Of a DNA stretch of 64,000 nt, positions 29,423 through 38,661 are shown one piece after another. The notes beneath the pieces were generated by a model. It was given only the letters and a program-made list of their open reading frames with translations. It was not told where the DNA came from and ran no database searches. The position numbers were made by a program, and so were the translations under genes. The stretch covers positions 6,601,001-6,665,000 of the forward strand of contig NZ_CP073104.1 of NCBI RefSeq assembly GCF_018138145.1. The letters are read 5' to 3'. The stretch comes from Pseudomonas sp. SCA2728.1_7. GTDB taxonomy: Bacteria; Pseudomonadota; Gammaproteobacteria; Pseudomonadales; Pseudomonadaceae. The first letter of the stretch is position 1, and each line of letters starts with the position of its first letter.

Positions 29423-29553
29423 GGTGATGCTCCGAGAGTCCGGTGCGAAGTGCGCCGGGGATGGAGGTCATGTTATTGAGCGAAGCTGGTGGATTGGCGG
29501 CAAATCGTCGAGGATATGCGGCAGATCGTCCAGATATGCTCTTGGAGTCGTCC

Positions 29554-30369
29554 ATGGATCGCCTTTCAACATTGCTCAGCCATTTCGGCGTGACTGCCGG
29601 CACTTTTCACAGCGGCACGTTCTGCGGCGTCGCGGTTCATGAAAATGAACAGGTCGGCCATGTGCATTTGTTGCAGGCAGGCGAGTTGCTGCTCAAGCCG
29701 GGCAGCGAGCGTGAAATTCGCCTGAGCGAACCGTCGCTGATTTTCTTCCCCCGACCTTTTGCCCATCGCATGTTCGCTGACGAGGCGATGGACACCCAAG
29801 TGGTTTGCGCAACGCTGACGTTTGACGGCGGTTCCGGTAATGCGCTGGCGGCGGCACTGCCGGATTATCTGGTGCTGAAACTGACGGACATCCCGGAACT
29901 GGGCAATACCGTGGAGTGGCTGTTCAAGGAAGCGTTCGAAGGGCATTGCGGGCGCGTGGCGGTGATGGATCGACTGTTCGAACTGCTGGTGATTCTGTTG
30001 CTGCGGCACTTGATCAGCAGTCGCGAACAACAACCGGGGATGATCGCCGGGCTGGCCGATCCACGTCTTTCACGCGCCTTGAACTCGATGCACGAGCAAC
30101 CGCAAAAACCCTGGAGCGTGGCGGATCTGGCCTCGGTCGCCAATTTATCCCGTGCCGGGTTTGCCGAGCAGTTTCGCCGCGTTGTCGGGCAGACCCCGGC
30201 CGATTATCTGCTGAGCTGGCGGGTCAGTCTGGCGCAGAAACGCCTGCGCGAAGGCAAACCGATTGCGCTGATTGCCGAAGAGGTCGGTTACGAAAGTCCG
30301 TCGGCGCTGGCGCGGGCGTTTCGGCGCAAGACCGGGCTCAGCCCTCGGGAGTGGAAGGCGGGCGCCTGA
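29554..30369 (+). CDS. AraC-family transcriptional regulator with an N-terminal cupin domain
   Basis: A 271-residue regulator. The N-terminal half is an AraC-cupin domain (HLLQAGELLLKPGSEREIRL, FPRPFAHRMF). The C-terminal HTH_18 has WSVADLASVANLSRAGFAEQ and GYESPSALARAFRRKTGLSP. The start ATG 29554 is preceded by GGAG seven bases away; an ATG at 29536 is the alternative. It probably controls the divergent AhpD-like gene. It ends 3 bases before a convergent transporter gene. Confidence 0.9.
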   Translation: MDRLSTLLSHFGVTAGTFHSGTFCGVAVHENEQVGHVHLLQAGELLLKPGSEREIRLSEPSLIFFPRPFAHRMFADEAMDTQVVCATLTFDGGSGNALAAALPDYLVLKLTDIPELGNTVEWLFKEAFEGHCGRVAVMDRLFELLVILLLRHLISSREQQPGMIAGLADPRLSRALNSMHEQPQKPWSVADLASVANLSRAGFAEQFRRVVGQTPADYLLSWRVSLAQKRLREGKPIALIAEEVGYESPSALARAFRRKTGLSPREWKAGA

Positions 30370-30372
30370 GGC

Positions 30373-31266
30373 TCATTTGGCGAATTTCTTCGCCCCGGCC
30401 ACGCACAGGATCACGCCCAGCGTCACGGCGAGCATGCCGAGGCTGACGTGTTCATGTAGCAGGGTCGCCGCCAACGCCAGACCGAAAAACGGCTGCAGTA
30501 ATTGCAACTGACCCACCGCCGCAATCCCGCCCTGAGCCAGGCCGCGATACCAGAACACAAACCCGATCAGCATGCTGAACAGCGACACATAGCCCAGACA
30601 CAACCATGCCGACAGACTGACCGTGCTGAACGAGGCGGGCGCCCGCCACAGACTCAACACTGCCATCACTGGTAGCGACAGCACCAGCGCCCAGCAAATC
30701 ACCTGCCAGCCGCCGAGGGTGCGTGACAACTTCGCGCCTTCGGCATAACCGAGCCCGCAGGCGAGAATGGCGGCGAGCATCAGCAGGTCACCGGTGGGCG
30801 AGGCAGTCAGCCCTTGTGCCAGCGCGAAGCCCACCACCAGTGCGCTACCCAGTACGGAGAAAATCCAGAACACCGGTCGCGGCCGCTCCCCGCCGCGCAG
30901 CACGGCAAAAATCGCCGTCGCCAATGGCAGCAATCCGACAAACACAATCGAATGCGCCGACGTCACGTGTTGCAGCGCCAGTGCAGTCAGCAGTGGGAAA
31001 CCGAGCACTACGCCCAGCGCGACAATCAACAGTGACAAGCACTGATCGCGCGCCGGACGCCGTTCGCGAAACAGCCACAGCAGGGCCACCGCCACGACCC
31101 CGGCGATGGCGGCGCGGACCACGGTGAGAAACACCGGATCGAACTCCAGCACCGCCAGACGCGTGGCCGGCAGTGAACCGCTGAAGATCACTACGCCGAT
31201 AAAACCGTTGATCCAGCCGCTGGTTTTTTCCATTGCCGGGGTGCTCAGGTTCGAAGTCTGTTCCAT
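30373..31266 (-). CDS. EamA-family (DMT) exporter
   Basis: A 297-residue inner-membrane protein with ten hydrophobic segments in two EamA repeats, for example VIFSGSLPATRLAVLEFDPV and GVILCVAGAKKFAK at the end. Such transporters export amino acids or metabolites. Starts at 31266 and 31230 are both possible. It is divergent from a MocR-type regulator, the common genetic pairing for this family. Confidence 0.88.
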   Translation of the reverse strand: MEQTSNLSTPAMEKTSGWINGFIGVVIFSGSLPATRLAVLEFDPVFLTVVRAAIAGVVAVALLWLFRERRPARDQCLSLLIVALGVVLGFPLLTALALQHVTSAHSIVFVGLLPLATAIFAVLRGGERPRPVFWIFSVLGSALVVGFALAQGLTASPTGDLLMLAAILACGLGYAEGAKLSRTLGGWQVICWALVLSLPVMAVLSLWRAPASFSTVSLSAWLCLGYVSLFSMLIGFVFWYRGLAQGGIAAVGQLQLLQPFFGLALAATLLHEHVSLGMLAVTLGVILCVAGAKKFAK

Positions 31267-31340
31267 GCCAGATCACGCTCAGGAGTGGGTTGCGTTGCGG
31301 CCATGCTAGAGCCGAGAATCAGCACAATCAAAGAATTGTC

Positions 31341-32687
31341 ATGGATACATCCGGCATGCCACGTTCGCGCTACAAGACACTCGTTGATGCCTATGCGGCA
31401 GACATTCGCTCGGGCCAGTTGCCGCCGGGTACGCGGTTGCCGACGCACCGGCAACTGGCCGCTCAGGAAGGGCTGGCGCTGGTCACGGCTTCGCGGGTGT
31501 ATGCGGAGCTGGAGGCCATGGGCCTGGTCAGCGGCGAGACCGGTCGCGGCACCTTTGCGCGCGAAACCTCATTGTCGTCGGGGCAGGGCATCGATCAGAA
31601 AGACGTGGCGGTCGGCATGATCGACCTCAATTTCAATTACCCGTCATTGCCCGGGCAGGCCGACCTTTTGCGCACTGCGCTGCGCCAATTAGCGTTGTCC
31701 GGCGACCTGGAAGCGTTGCTGCGTTATCAACCGCATGCCGGTCGTGCCCACGAGCGTGCGTCGGTTGCCCGGCATTTGCTGACGCGCGGGGTGACGGTCG
31801 AGGCCGAGCAAGTGCTGATCGTCAATGGCGCCCAGCAAGGCCTCGCCGTCACGTTGATGACATTGCTCAAACCCGGCGATGTGATTGCCGCCGACGCGCT
31901 GACTTATTCCGGGTTCAAGGTCTTGGCCGAGGCGCTGCATCTGGAAGTCGTGGCGATCCCGTTCAGCGATCAGGGGCCGGATCTCGCGGCGCTGGACACA
32001 CTCTGTCGCAGCCGCTCGGTGCGCGCCGTGTACAGCATGCCGACGTTGCACAATCCGTTGGGTTGGGTGATGCCGTTGGCGCAACGCGAGCAGTTGGTGG
32101 CAATTGCCCGTCGACATGATCTGACCCTCATCGAAGACGCGGCCTACGCGTTTCTGGTAGAAAACCCACCCCGCGCGTTAATCGATCTGGCGCCGGAGCG
32201 CACGGTGTACGTCTCGGGCCTGTCGAAAAACATCGCCACCGGCCTGCGCGTCGGTTTCATTGCCGCCCCGCCAGAAACGGTACCGGCACTGGAACGCATC
32301 ATCCGCGCCACCACCTGGAACACCCCCGGCATCATGAGCGCCATCGCTTGCGGTTGGCTCGACGACGGCACGGTGACGCTGCTTGAAGAACAGAAGCGCA
32401 ACGACGCCAAAGCGCGGCAAGCGTTGGCGGCCAAAGTGCTGAAAGGGTTGCCGAGCATTGGCCATCCGGCGTCGTATTTCCTCTGGCTGCCGCTGCCGGA
32501 AGATGTGCGCGCCGATCAGATTGTCGTCGAGTTGATGCACGAGCAGATTTCCGTCACCACGGCGGAGCCGTTTTCGGTGTCGGGTCATGCGCCGCATGCG
32601 ATTCGTCTGGCGCTGGGTTCGGTAGAGATGGATGTGTTGCGCCAGGCATTGATCAAAATCAGCAGGATCATTGGCGCTTACCTGTAA
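31341..32687 (+). CDS. MocR-type PLP-dependent transcriptional regulator
   Basis: A 448-residue GntR/aminotransferase fusion. Residues 1-70 are a winged helix (LPPGTRLPTHRQLAAQEGLA, TASRVYAELEAMG). The rest is a type I PLP fold with the Schiff-base lysine in YVSGLSKNIATGLRVGF. These regulators sense amino-acid-like effectors through PLP. ATG 31341 is the start; the longer open frame begins inside the EamA gene. It likely controls the divergent exporter. Confidence 0.9.
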   Translation: MDTSGMPRSRYKTLVDAYAADIRSGQLPPGTRLPTHRQLAAQEGLALVTASRVYAELEAMGLVSGETGRGTFARETSLSSGQGIDQKDVAVGMIDLNFNYPSLPGQADLLRTALRQLALSGDLEALLRYQPHAGRAHERASVARHLLTRGVTVEAEQVLIVNGAQQGLAVTLMTLLKPGDVIAADALTYSGFKVLAEALHLEVVAIPFSDQGPDLAALDTLCRSRSVRAVYSMPTLHNPLGWVMPLAQREQLVAIARRHDLTLIEDAAYAFLVENPPRALIDLAPERTVYVSGLSKNIATGLRVGFIAAPPETVPALERIIRATTWNTPGIMSAIACGWLDDGTVTLLEEQKRNDAKARQALAAKVLKGLPSIGHPASYFLWLPLPEDVRADQIVVELMHEQISVTTAEPFSVSGHAPHAIRLALGSVEMDVLRQALIKISRIIGAYL

Positions 32688-32739
32688 AAACAAAATGTTA
32701 CCCTTGCGCCGCCCGATGCAGACCGATCCGGAACCCGCG

Positions 32740-33126
32740 ATGAAAAACACCGCTGCACTGTCACTCGCCCTGATGCTGGCCACAAGCCTGTTCAGTACGC
32801 TCTCCCACGCCGCAGGCGACCCCGAAGCCGGTGCGAAAATCTTCCCGCGTCTGTGTGGCGGCTGCCATCAGGTTGGCGAATCGGCCCGTCCCGGATTCGG
32901 TCCGCAACTCAACGGCATCATCGGCCGGCCTGCCGGGACATCCGCGAACTATGTGTATTCCGATGCGATGAAGAACTCGGGCGTGACCTGGGATCGTGAA
33001 ACGCTGATCGCTTATCTGAAGGATCCGAAAGGCGTCGTACCCGGTACGCGGATGATTTTCTGGGGCCTGAGTGACGAAGAAAAACTCGACAACCTGTTGG
33101 CTTATCTTCAGACCTTCTCGCAATAA
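32740..33126 (+). CDS. Class I c-type cytochrome
   Basis: A 128-residue exported monoheme cytochrome. The signal peptide (residues 1-24, ending LSHA) is followed by heme motif CGGCH at Cys39-Cys42-His43 and a distal methionine in PGTRMIFWGLSD. The pattern GPQLNGIIGRPAGT resembles cytochrome c2/mitochondrial-like c. ATG 32740 starts the signal; the longer frame begins inside the previous gene. Confidence 0.9.
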   Translation: MKNTAALSLALMLATSLFSTLSHAAGDPEAGAKIFPRLCGGCHQVGESARPGFGPQLNGIIGRPAGTSANYVYSDAMKNSGVTWDRETLIAYLKDPKGVVPGTRMIFWGLSDEEKLDNLLAYLQTFSQ

Positions 33127-33207
33127 CGGCAGGAGCTGCCGAAGTCCCTGATTGAAAATGACATGAAAAAGCTCTTCGGCGTTGTTGCTACTTTCAAGGA
33201 ACCCACC

Positions 33208-33501
33208 ATGAAATTTTTGCTATTGGTAACACCGCTGTTGCTTGCCACAGGACTGGCCCACGCGGGCATCCCCATGTTCAACGCCACGTGCCCGGGCAAG
33301 ATCGAAGTGCACGCCGATCAAGGCGGGCCGATCTACATCAATGGCAAGGAAGGCAAGTTGAAGAAATTCAATGAGAACTACTTCGAGGCCAAAGGCGCGG
33401 GCGTGACCATCTCTCTGAGCACCAATCCCGACGGATCGCCTGCGGTGTCGTACACCGGGAAGAACAGGGCCAACGGGATTTGTGAAGTGAAAAGCGACTG
33501 A
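33208..33501 (+). CDS. Small exported protein of unknown function
   Basis: A 97-residue protein with a signal peptide (residues 1-19, ending GLAHA) and two cysteines in the mature part (NATCPGKIEVHAD and NGICEVKSD) that could form a disulfide. It has no named family that I recognise. ATG 33208 follows AAGGAACC. It ends next to the convergent cyclase gene. Confidence 0.75.
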   Translation: MKFLLLVTPLLLATGLAHAGIPMFNATCPGKIEVHADQGGPIYINGKEGKLKKFNENYFEAKGAGVTISLSTNPDGSPAVSYTGKNRANGICEVKSD

Positions 33502-35145
33502 TCAAGCGACCTGATTGCGGCCCGCTGCCTTGGCTTGATAGAGCTGCTGATCGGCGCGTTTGATCAGTGCACTGTGGTTGTTATCGGCCGGGTCTGCCAG
33601 GCCGACACCGATGCTCACCGTCACATTCCCGACCGCAGGGAAATCGGCCTCGGCAACCGCCGCGCGAATTTTCTCGGCGACCACTTCCGGGGTGTCGGGT
33701 TGGACGATTTCCGGCAACAGCACGGCGAACTCTTCGCCGCCATAACGGGCGACGAAATCGGTGGTGCGCAGGCTGCTCTGAATCAACTGTGCCAACTGCT
33801 GCAGCACTTCATCCCCCACCGCGTGACCGTGGGTGTCATTGATTCGTTTGAAGTGATCAGCATCGATCAGTAGCAGGGAAAACGGGCGTCCGGTGCGGCG
33901 GAACAGCAGTGTGTATTCGGTGAGTTTCTCGTCGAAACGGCGACGGTTGTAAACGCCGGTCAAACTGTCGTGGGTCGCCAGACTCAGCAATTCGGCATTG
34001 GCCTGCGTCAGCGCAGCGGTGCGTTGCGCGACGGTTGCTTCCAGCGAGGCATTGGCCTCTTGCAGTTCGCGCTCTTTGCCGAGCAGTGATTGCGTCATCG
34101 CATCAATGGACTGGCCCAACTGGGCAATTTCTCGCACCGGGTGTTGCAGCGGAAATTGCGCGCCGGGTTCCTTGTTCTGCACCTGTCGGGCCGAACGGGC
34201 GAGCTGTTCGATTGGTCGGCTCAGATACAGCGCCAAATAGTAGGCGACGAGGCCGAACAGCACCGCTGCGACCACACCCAGTAGCAGCAATTTGTACATC
34301 AGCAGACGCGCCGGTTGCAGTGCGGTTTCCAATGGCTGGCGCACGGCGATCGACCACGACAGCGCCGTGCTCGACGGCGTTGGTACGGTGACCATGCTGG
34401 TGAGAAAACCGTTGCCCGCCGTCCACCCCTGTAACTTCGAATCCATCGCCGCCAGTTGCTGGCCCGCCAGCGCTTCCGGATAGAGAATCTTGCCATCGTG
34501 ATCGATGATCAACGCCTCGATATCCGGCGTTGAATTTTTATGTGAAAACGCCGCCGACTCGACAATGCGTGTCACCCAACTCCAATGTGCGTGTGCGCCC
34601 AGCACGCCAATCACCTGGCCGTCGGCATTACGGATCGGCGCGGCGAAATCGATGAAGCGCAGCGGTTCGCCGTTCGGCAGCCCCGGCAGCATTTTCGCCA
34701 GCAGCACCGCCTCATGGGGATCGCCGGTGTACTCCCCGCGTAACCCGGCCTGGAACCATGGCCGTTGTTGCACCGATTGGCCGACCAGCAAGCCGTTCAC
34801 CGCCTGATGCACTTTGCCCTCGGCATCGGTGACGCCCATCCACGCATACTCGGCGCGGGCCTGGGTGCGCAGTTGCATCGATTTCAGAATCGCCGGGTTA
34901 TCCAGATCGCCACGCTCCAGATGCGGCGCGCGGCTGAGCAGATACACCTCCAACTGGCGTTCGCGCAGTTGTTCACCCAACAACGATGCGGCCGAACGCG
35001 CGGTGTTGAGCAAGGCATTGCCGCTGGCCTGCTTCATCTGTTCCGTGGCGATGTGGCCGACATAGAAGCCCACGCTGAGCAGCGTCAGCAGGGACAAACC
35101 GGCAAACCAAAGGGTGAGGTGGCTACGCAGACTGGCTTTGAGCAT
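33502..35145 (-). CDS. Membrane diguanylate cyclase with an extracellular Cache-like sensor
   Basis: A 547-residue signalling enzyme making c-di-GMP. A membrane segment near residues 13-32 and another near 280 flank a periplasmic Cache-like domain (WFQAGLRGEYTGDPHEAVLL). A HAMP segment and a coiled coil follow. The GGDEF domain has the active site RYGGEEFAVLL and an inhibitory I-site RTTD five residues before GGEEF, so product inhibition is expected. ATG 35145 is chosen; an ATG at 35181 adds 12 residues. No EAL domain is present. Confidence 0.92.
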   Translation of the reverse strand: MLKASLRSHLTLWFAGLSLLTLLSVGFYVGHIATEQMKQASGNALLNTARSAASLLGEQLRERQLEVYLLSRAPHLERGDLDNPAILKSMQLRTQARAEYAWMGVTDAEGKVHQAVNGLLVGQSVQQRPWFQAGLRGEYTGDPHEAVLLAKMLPGLPNGEPLRFIDFAAPIRNADGQVIGVLGAHAHWSWVTRIVESAAFSHKNSTPDIEALIIDHDGKILYPEALAGQQLAAMDSKLQGWTAGNGFLTSMVTVPTPSSTALSWSIAVRQPLETALQPARLLMYKLLLLGVVAAVLFGLVAYYLALYLSRPIEQLARSARQVQNKEPGAQFPLQHPVREIAQLGQSIDAMTQSLLGKERELQEANASLEATVAQRTAALTQANAELLSLATHDSLTGVYNRRRFDEKLTEYTLLFRRTGRPFSLLLIDADHFKRINDTHGHAVGDEVLQQLAQLIQSSLRTTDFVARYGGEEFAVLLPEIVQPDTPEVVAEKIRAAVAEADFPAVGNVTVSIGVGLADPADNNHSALIKRADQQLYQAKAAGRNQVA

Positions 35146-35236
35146 GGGCGGGCGAGGTCTGTTTTGGAGTTGTGGCCGCATGGTATGCGCAACGGGTGGT
35201 GGGTGACCAGTCGGGGAATGGATGGTTGCGGGCAGG

Positions 35237-35267
35237 AAAAAGCCCGGCTGATCAGGCCGGGCTTTTT
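35237..35267. terminator. Bidirectional rho-independent terminator
   Basis: AAAAAGCCCGGC and GCCGGGCTTTTT flank TGATCAG. It lies upstream of the cyclase start and downstream of the repeat-protein gene end, so it likely terminates the latter. Confidence 0.85.
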
Positions 35268-35293
35268 CTTGGGGTTGCGATGAAGCCAGAGGT

Positions 35294-35734
35294 TTAGGCA
35301 ACGCGGCGTTCGATCAGACGATCGGAGCCACCTTCGGCAACACGACGTTCGATCAGACGATCGGAACCACCTTCGGCAACGCGGCGTTCGATCAGGCGAT
35401 CGGAACCACCTTCGGCAACGCGGCGTTCGATCAGGCGATCGGAACCGCCTTCGGCAACGCGGCGTTCGATCAGACGATCGGAGCCACCTTCGGCAACACG
35501 GCGTTCGATCAGACGATCGGAACCACCTTCGGCAACGCGGCGTTCGAGCAGACGATCAGCGCCACCTTCGGCAACACGGCGTTCGAGCAGACGATCAGAA
35601 CCGCCCTCAGCAACACGACTTTCAATCAACTTGTCCGAGCCGCCTTCAGCGACCTGGGTATGTGCCGGGGTAGCGGCAAAAGCGTTAATGGCGAAAACCG
35701 AAAAAGCGATGCTGAGAAGGGTTTGGCGTTTCAT
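35294..35734 (-). CDS. Secreted protein made of nine 13-residue tandem repeats
   Basis: A 146-residue protein. The signal peptide (residues 1-20, MKRQTLLSIAFSVFAINAFA) is followed by TPAHTQ and then nine back-to-back copies of VAEGGSDRLIERR, ending with VA. The first copies vary (SDKLIESR, SDRLLERR, ADRLLERR); the last six are identical in protein. At the DNA level this is a 39-bp tandem array. Each unit mixes one acidic patch with a basic RR end. I know no function. Start ATG 35734 gives a proper signal. Its own terminator is downstream. Confidence 0.85.
   Translation of the reverse strand: MKRQTLLSIAFSVFAINAFAATPAHTQVAEGGSDKLIESRVAEGGSDRLLERRVAEGGADRLLERRVAEGGSDRLIERRVAEGGSDRLIERRVAEGGSDRLIERRVAEGGSDRLIERRVAEGGSDRLIERRVAEGGSDRLIERRVA
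35299..35650. repeat. 39-bp tandem array coding for 13-residue repeats
   Basis: Nine units on the minus strand within the secreted repeat-protein gene, each beginning with a GTTGCCGAAGGTGG-like sequence. Synonymous differences between units (for example CGATCAGACGAT versus CGATCAGGCGAT) show that the array is not freshly made. Such arrays can change length by slippage. Confidence 0.88.
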
Positions 35735-35851
35735 GATCGTGTGCTCCAAGGGGTAGTTGTTTGTCTGGAGCCGATGTTACGCCGTGGATTTTTTATGAGA
35801 ACTTCATTGCCGTGATGGTAAACATCGACCGCAATGATGGTTCAAAAATCC

Positions 35852-35886
35852 CTTGTAGGAGCTGCCGCAGGCTGCGATCTTTTGAT
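35852..35886. repeat. Single arm of the GTAGGAGCTGCCG repeat class
   Basis: TTGTAGGAGCTGCCGCAGGC and CTGCGATCTTTTGATCT, matching one arm of the 19502-19575 element. It lies upstream of the chorismate mutase end. Confidence 0.75.
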
Positions 35887-35897
35887 CTGGCCGTTTC

Positions 35898-36458
35898 TCA
35901 GGACTTCGCCGCCCGAACACACAGTTCACCGGTCGCCCGTGTCAGGGCCAGCTCATGCAACGCATCGCGGGTCAGGCCACTGCGCGCCTTGGCCAGCCAC
36001 AGCGGGCAATTCGCGTCATGGCGATACGGCGCAAAATCAGCGTATTGCTGCAACAGCCGGGTTTGCAGTTCATCCAGACGCGGGCGGATCTGTTTACCGA
36101 GGTCGGGGCGCGGCGTGTCCGGCGCGGCACCGGCCGCCTGCCATTGCGAAAGCAAACCGTACTGCACCAGTTTGTTCGCCTCCATTTGCGCAGCAATCAG
36201 TTGCGCCACCTCTTCAGGGTCGAGCTGGCGCTCGGCGGCCAGCGTACGGGCATTGGCGATGACCTGCGCCTCACGCGGGCTGTCCTGAATCGGCTTGCCA
36301 CTGTCCCACTTGGTCAGCGCGACGAGGTCGCCGATGTTCAGACGTTCGTTGAGTGTTTCCAGTAAAGGCTTCAAGCTGTCGGCGGGTACGGCGGCGTGAG
36401 CGCTGGTGCCGAGCAGGGCAAGTAGGCTGGCGGTCAACAGATTGGCAAAGTGCGGCAT
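35898..36458 (-). CDS. Periplasmic chorismate mutase (AroQ gamma class)
   Basis: A 186-residue exported chorismate mutase of the *AroQ type, converting chorismate to prephenate outside the cytoplasm. The signal peptide (residues 1-23, ending SAHAA) precedes the all-helical AroQ core with LNERLNIGDLVALTKWDSGKP and AQVIANARTLAAERQLDPEEV. Two late cysteines (DANCPLW, GELCVRA) are typical of the secreted class. ATG 36458 is used. Its role in the periplasm is unclear in all species. Confidence 0.88.
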   Translation of the reverse strand: MPHFANLLTASLLALLGTSAHAAVPADSLKPLLETLNERLNIGDLVALTKWDSGKPIQDSPREAQVIANARTLAAERQLDPEEVAQLIAAQMEANKLVQYGLLSQWQAAGAAPDTPRPDLGKQIRPRLDELQTRLLQQYADFAPYRHDANCPLWLAKARSGLTRDALHELALTRATGELCVRAAKS

Positions 36459-36643
36459 GAGCAGAGCCTCGATGAGAACAATGGAAGTGGGCAGTTGTTT
36501 ACCACAGCGCTGAACCGACACCTACAGATCCGCGCCAATTACACAGACCTGACCACCGGTAATAAACATCGATTTGAAATGTTAATTGCGCCCCGCGTAC
36601 AACTCGCCGAAGCTATCCTCAATCAGCCCTCCCGCCGTTCGAG

Positions 36644-38014
36644 ATGGACCTCTATTCAATGCAAGTCGCCGCCCAACGCCCACTCTGGCACACCTACCTG
36701 CTGTTCCTCGCGCCGATGGTGCTGTCGAACTTTCTGCAATCGATGTCGGGCACGGTCAACAGCATCTACATCGGCCAGATGCTCGGCACCCAGGCGCTGG
36801 CGGCGGTGTCGGGGATGTTTCCCATCGTGTTCTTCTTTATCGCGTTGGTGATCGGCCTTGGCGCGGGCGCCGGGGTGTTGATCGGTCAAGCCTGGGGCGC
36901 GCGCGAACCGCACATGGTCAAGGCGATTGCCGGGGCGACGCTGTTGCTTGGCGTATTGATCGGCCTGGTGGCCGCGATATTGGGCAGCGTGTTTGCGCGA
37001 CAGGCATTGGCGGGGCTGGGGACGCCGGCGGATGTGCTCGACGATGCAGTGGCGTATGCCCATGTGATGATGTGGATCTTGCCGTCGCTGCTGGTGTTTG
37101 TGTTGTTCACGCAACTGTTGCGCGGGGTCAGCGATACGCTGTCGCCGTTGCTGGCGCTGATGGTCTCGACCTGTGTCGGGCTGGCCCTGACCCCGGCGCT
37201 GATTCGCGGCTGGTTCGGCTTGCCGCAGTTGGGTATTCAAAGTGCGGCGTACGCGGGGTTGGCCGGCAACCTGGCGGCAATGGCGTGGCTAGCGTGGCGC
37301 CTGATTCGCAAGGGCCATCCGCTGGCGCCGGATCGCGAGTTCTTTGCTGCGCTGCGCCTTGACGGGGCGATTCTCGGCAAGGTGTTACGCATCGGTCTGC
37401 CGACCGGCGTACAGATGATTGTGCTGTCGCTGTCGGAGCTGGTGATTCTGGCGCTGGTCAACCAGCACGGCTCGCAAGCGACGGCGGCCTATGGCGCGGT
37501 AACGCAAATCGTCAACTATGTGCAGTTCCCGGCGTTGTCGATTGCGATCACTGCTTCGATTCTTGGCGCACAGGCCATTGGCGCCGGGCGGCTGGAACGC
37601 ATGGGGCCGATTCTGCGCACCGGGCTGCTGATCAACGTGTGCCTGACCGGCGGTTTGATTGTGCTCGGTTACCTGTTGTCGCACTGGCTGCTGGGGCTGT
37701 TCCTGACCGACGATTCGACCCGGGCGATGGCTGAGCATCTGCTGCACATCATGTTGTGGAGCCTGTTGGTGTTCGGCTTCCAGGCAATCATTGGCGGGAT
37801 CATGCGCGCCAGTGGCACGGTGTTGGTGCCGGTGGTGATTGCGATCATTTGCGTGGTCGGCGTGCAACTGCCAGCGGCTTACTGGCTGGATGGAAAGTAC
37901 GGTTTACAGGGTGTATGGATGGCGTTTCCGGTGGCGTATCTGGGCATGCTGGTGTTGCAGACCTTGTATTACAAACTGGTCTGGCAGCATCAGAAGATCG
38001 AGCGTCTGGTGTAG
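36644..38014 (+). CDS. MATE-family multidrug/Na+ antiporter
   Basis: A 456-residue inner-membrane efflux protein with 12 helices in two MatE domains. Signature segments are LFLAPMVLSNFLQSMSGTVN and GAGAGVLIGQAWGAREPHMV in the N-domain, and QIVNYVQFPALSIAITASIL in the C-domain. It resembles NorM-type pumps for cationic drugs. ATG 36644 or ATG 36659 can be the start; neither has a strong ribosome site. A yceI gene follows 74 bases downstream. Confidence 0.92.
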   Translation: MDLYSMQVAAQRPLWHTYLLFLAPMVLSNFLQSMSGTVNSIYIGQMLGTQALAAVSGMFPIVFFFIALVIGLGAGAGVLIGQAWGAREPHMVKAIAGATLLLGVLIGLVAAILGSVFARQALAGLGTPADVLDDAVAYAHVMMWILPSLLVFVLFTQLLRGVSDTLSPLLALMVSTCVGLALTPALIRGWFGLPQLGIQSAAYAGLAGNLAAMAWLAWRLIRKGHPLAPDREFFAALRLDGAILGKVLRIGLPTGVQMIVLSLSELVILALVNQHGSQATAAYGAVTQIVNYVQFPALSIAITASILGAQAIGAGRLERMGPILRTGLLINVCLTGGLIVLGYLLSHWLLGLFLTDDSTRAMAEHLLHIMLWSLLVFGFQAIIGGIMRASGTVLVPVVIAIICVVGVQLPAAYWLDGKYGLQGVWMAFPVAYLGMLVLQTLYYKLVWQHQKIERLV

Positions 38015-38088
38015 GCGCTGGCGTAACGCTCGGATGTTTGCTTAAGTCAATCGAGGCCCTCGACGGCTGGCCCCGCCCGGAGAATCCC

Positions 38089-38646
38089 ATGTCGATCCGA
38101 TTGCTGCTGGCTGCCGCGTGTTCACTGTGCGTCATCTCTGCCGCTCAGGCTGTCGAATACACGCGGGTCAACACCACCGCCAGCCAGATCAGTTTTACCT
38201 ACAACCAGATGGGCTCGCCGATGTACGGCACCTTCGGCAAGTTCGAAGCGACGCTGGCCTTTGATACCGATAACCTCGCGAACGCCCACGCCACGTTGCA
38301 CATCGATCTCGACAGCATCGATGCCGGCAGCGAAGACGCCAACATCGAACTGGTGAAACCGGCGTGGTTCGACACCGAAAAATTTCCCGTGGCGGTGTTT
38401 GAGTCACGGCGTTTCACCCAAGTGGCCGAGCGTCGCTATCTGATCGACGGACAACTCACCCTCAAGGGCATTACCCGCGAAGTGCAGGTACCGGTGGAAC
38501 TGAAGCCGGGCAGCGACATCGGCATTTTCGACGGTGACCTGGTGCTCAAGCGCGACGAGTTCGGCCTCGGCGCGGGGGAGTGGGCAGACACCGTGGTGTC
38601 CAAGGACATCGCCATCAAATTCAAAGTGGTGGCGCCACAGCAGTGA
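38089..38646 (+). CDS. YceI-family periplasmic lipocalin-like protein
   Basis: A 185-residue exported protein of the YceI family, which binds isoprenoid-like lipids in a beta-barrel. The signal peptide (residues 1-20) ends before VEYTRVNTTASQISFTYN. Family features ANIELVKPAWFDTEKFPVAVF and LKGITREVQVPVEL are clear. ATG 38089 starts the signal; the longer frame is out of place inside the MATE gene. Confidence 0.9.
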   Translation: MSIRLLLAAACSLCVISAAQAVEYTRVNTTASQISFTYNQMGSPMYGTFGKFEATLAFDTDNLANAHATLHIDLDSIDAGSEDANIELVKPAWFDTEKFPVAVFESRRFTQVAERRYLIDGQLTLKGITREVQVPVELKPGSDIGIFDGDLVLKRDEFGLGAGEWADTVVSKDIAIKFKVVAPQQ

Positions 38647-38661
38647 CGCCCGCCGTTGCGA

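Noticed and set aside
35299..35650. CRISPR array in the repetitive region
   Set aside because: The units are directly adjacent with no spacers and are in frame with a secreted protein, so this is a coding tandem repeat.
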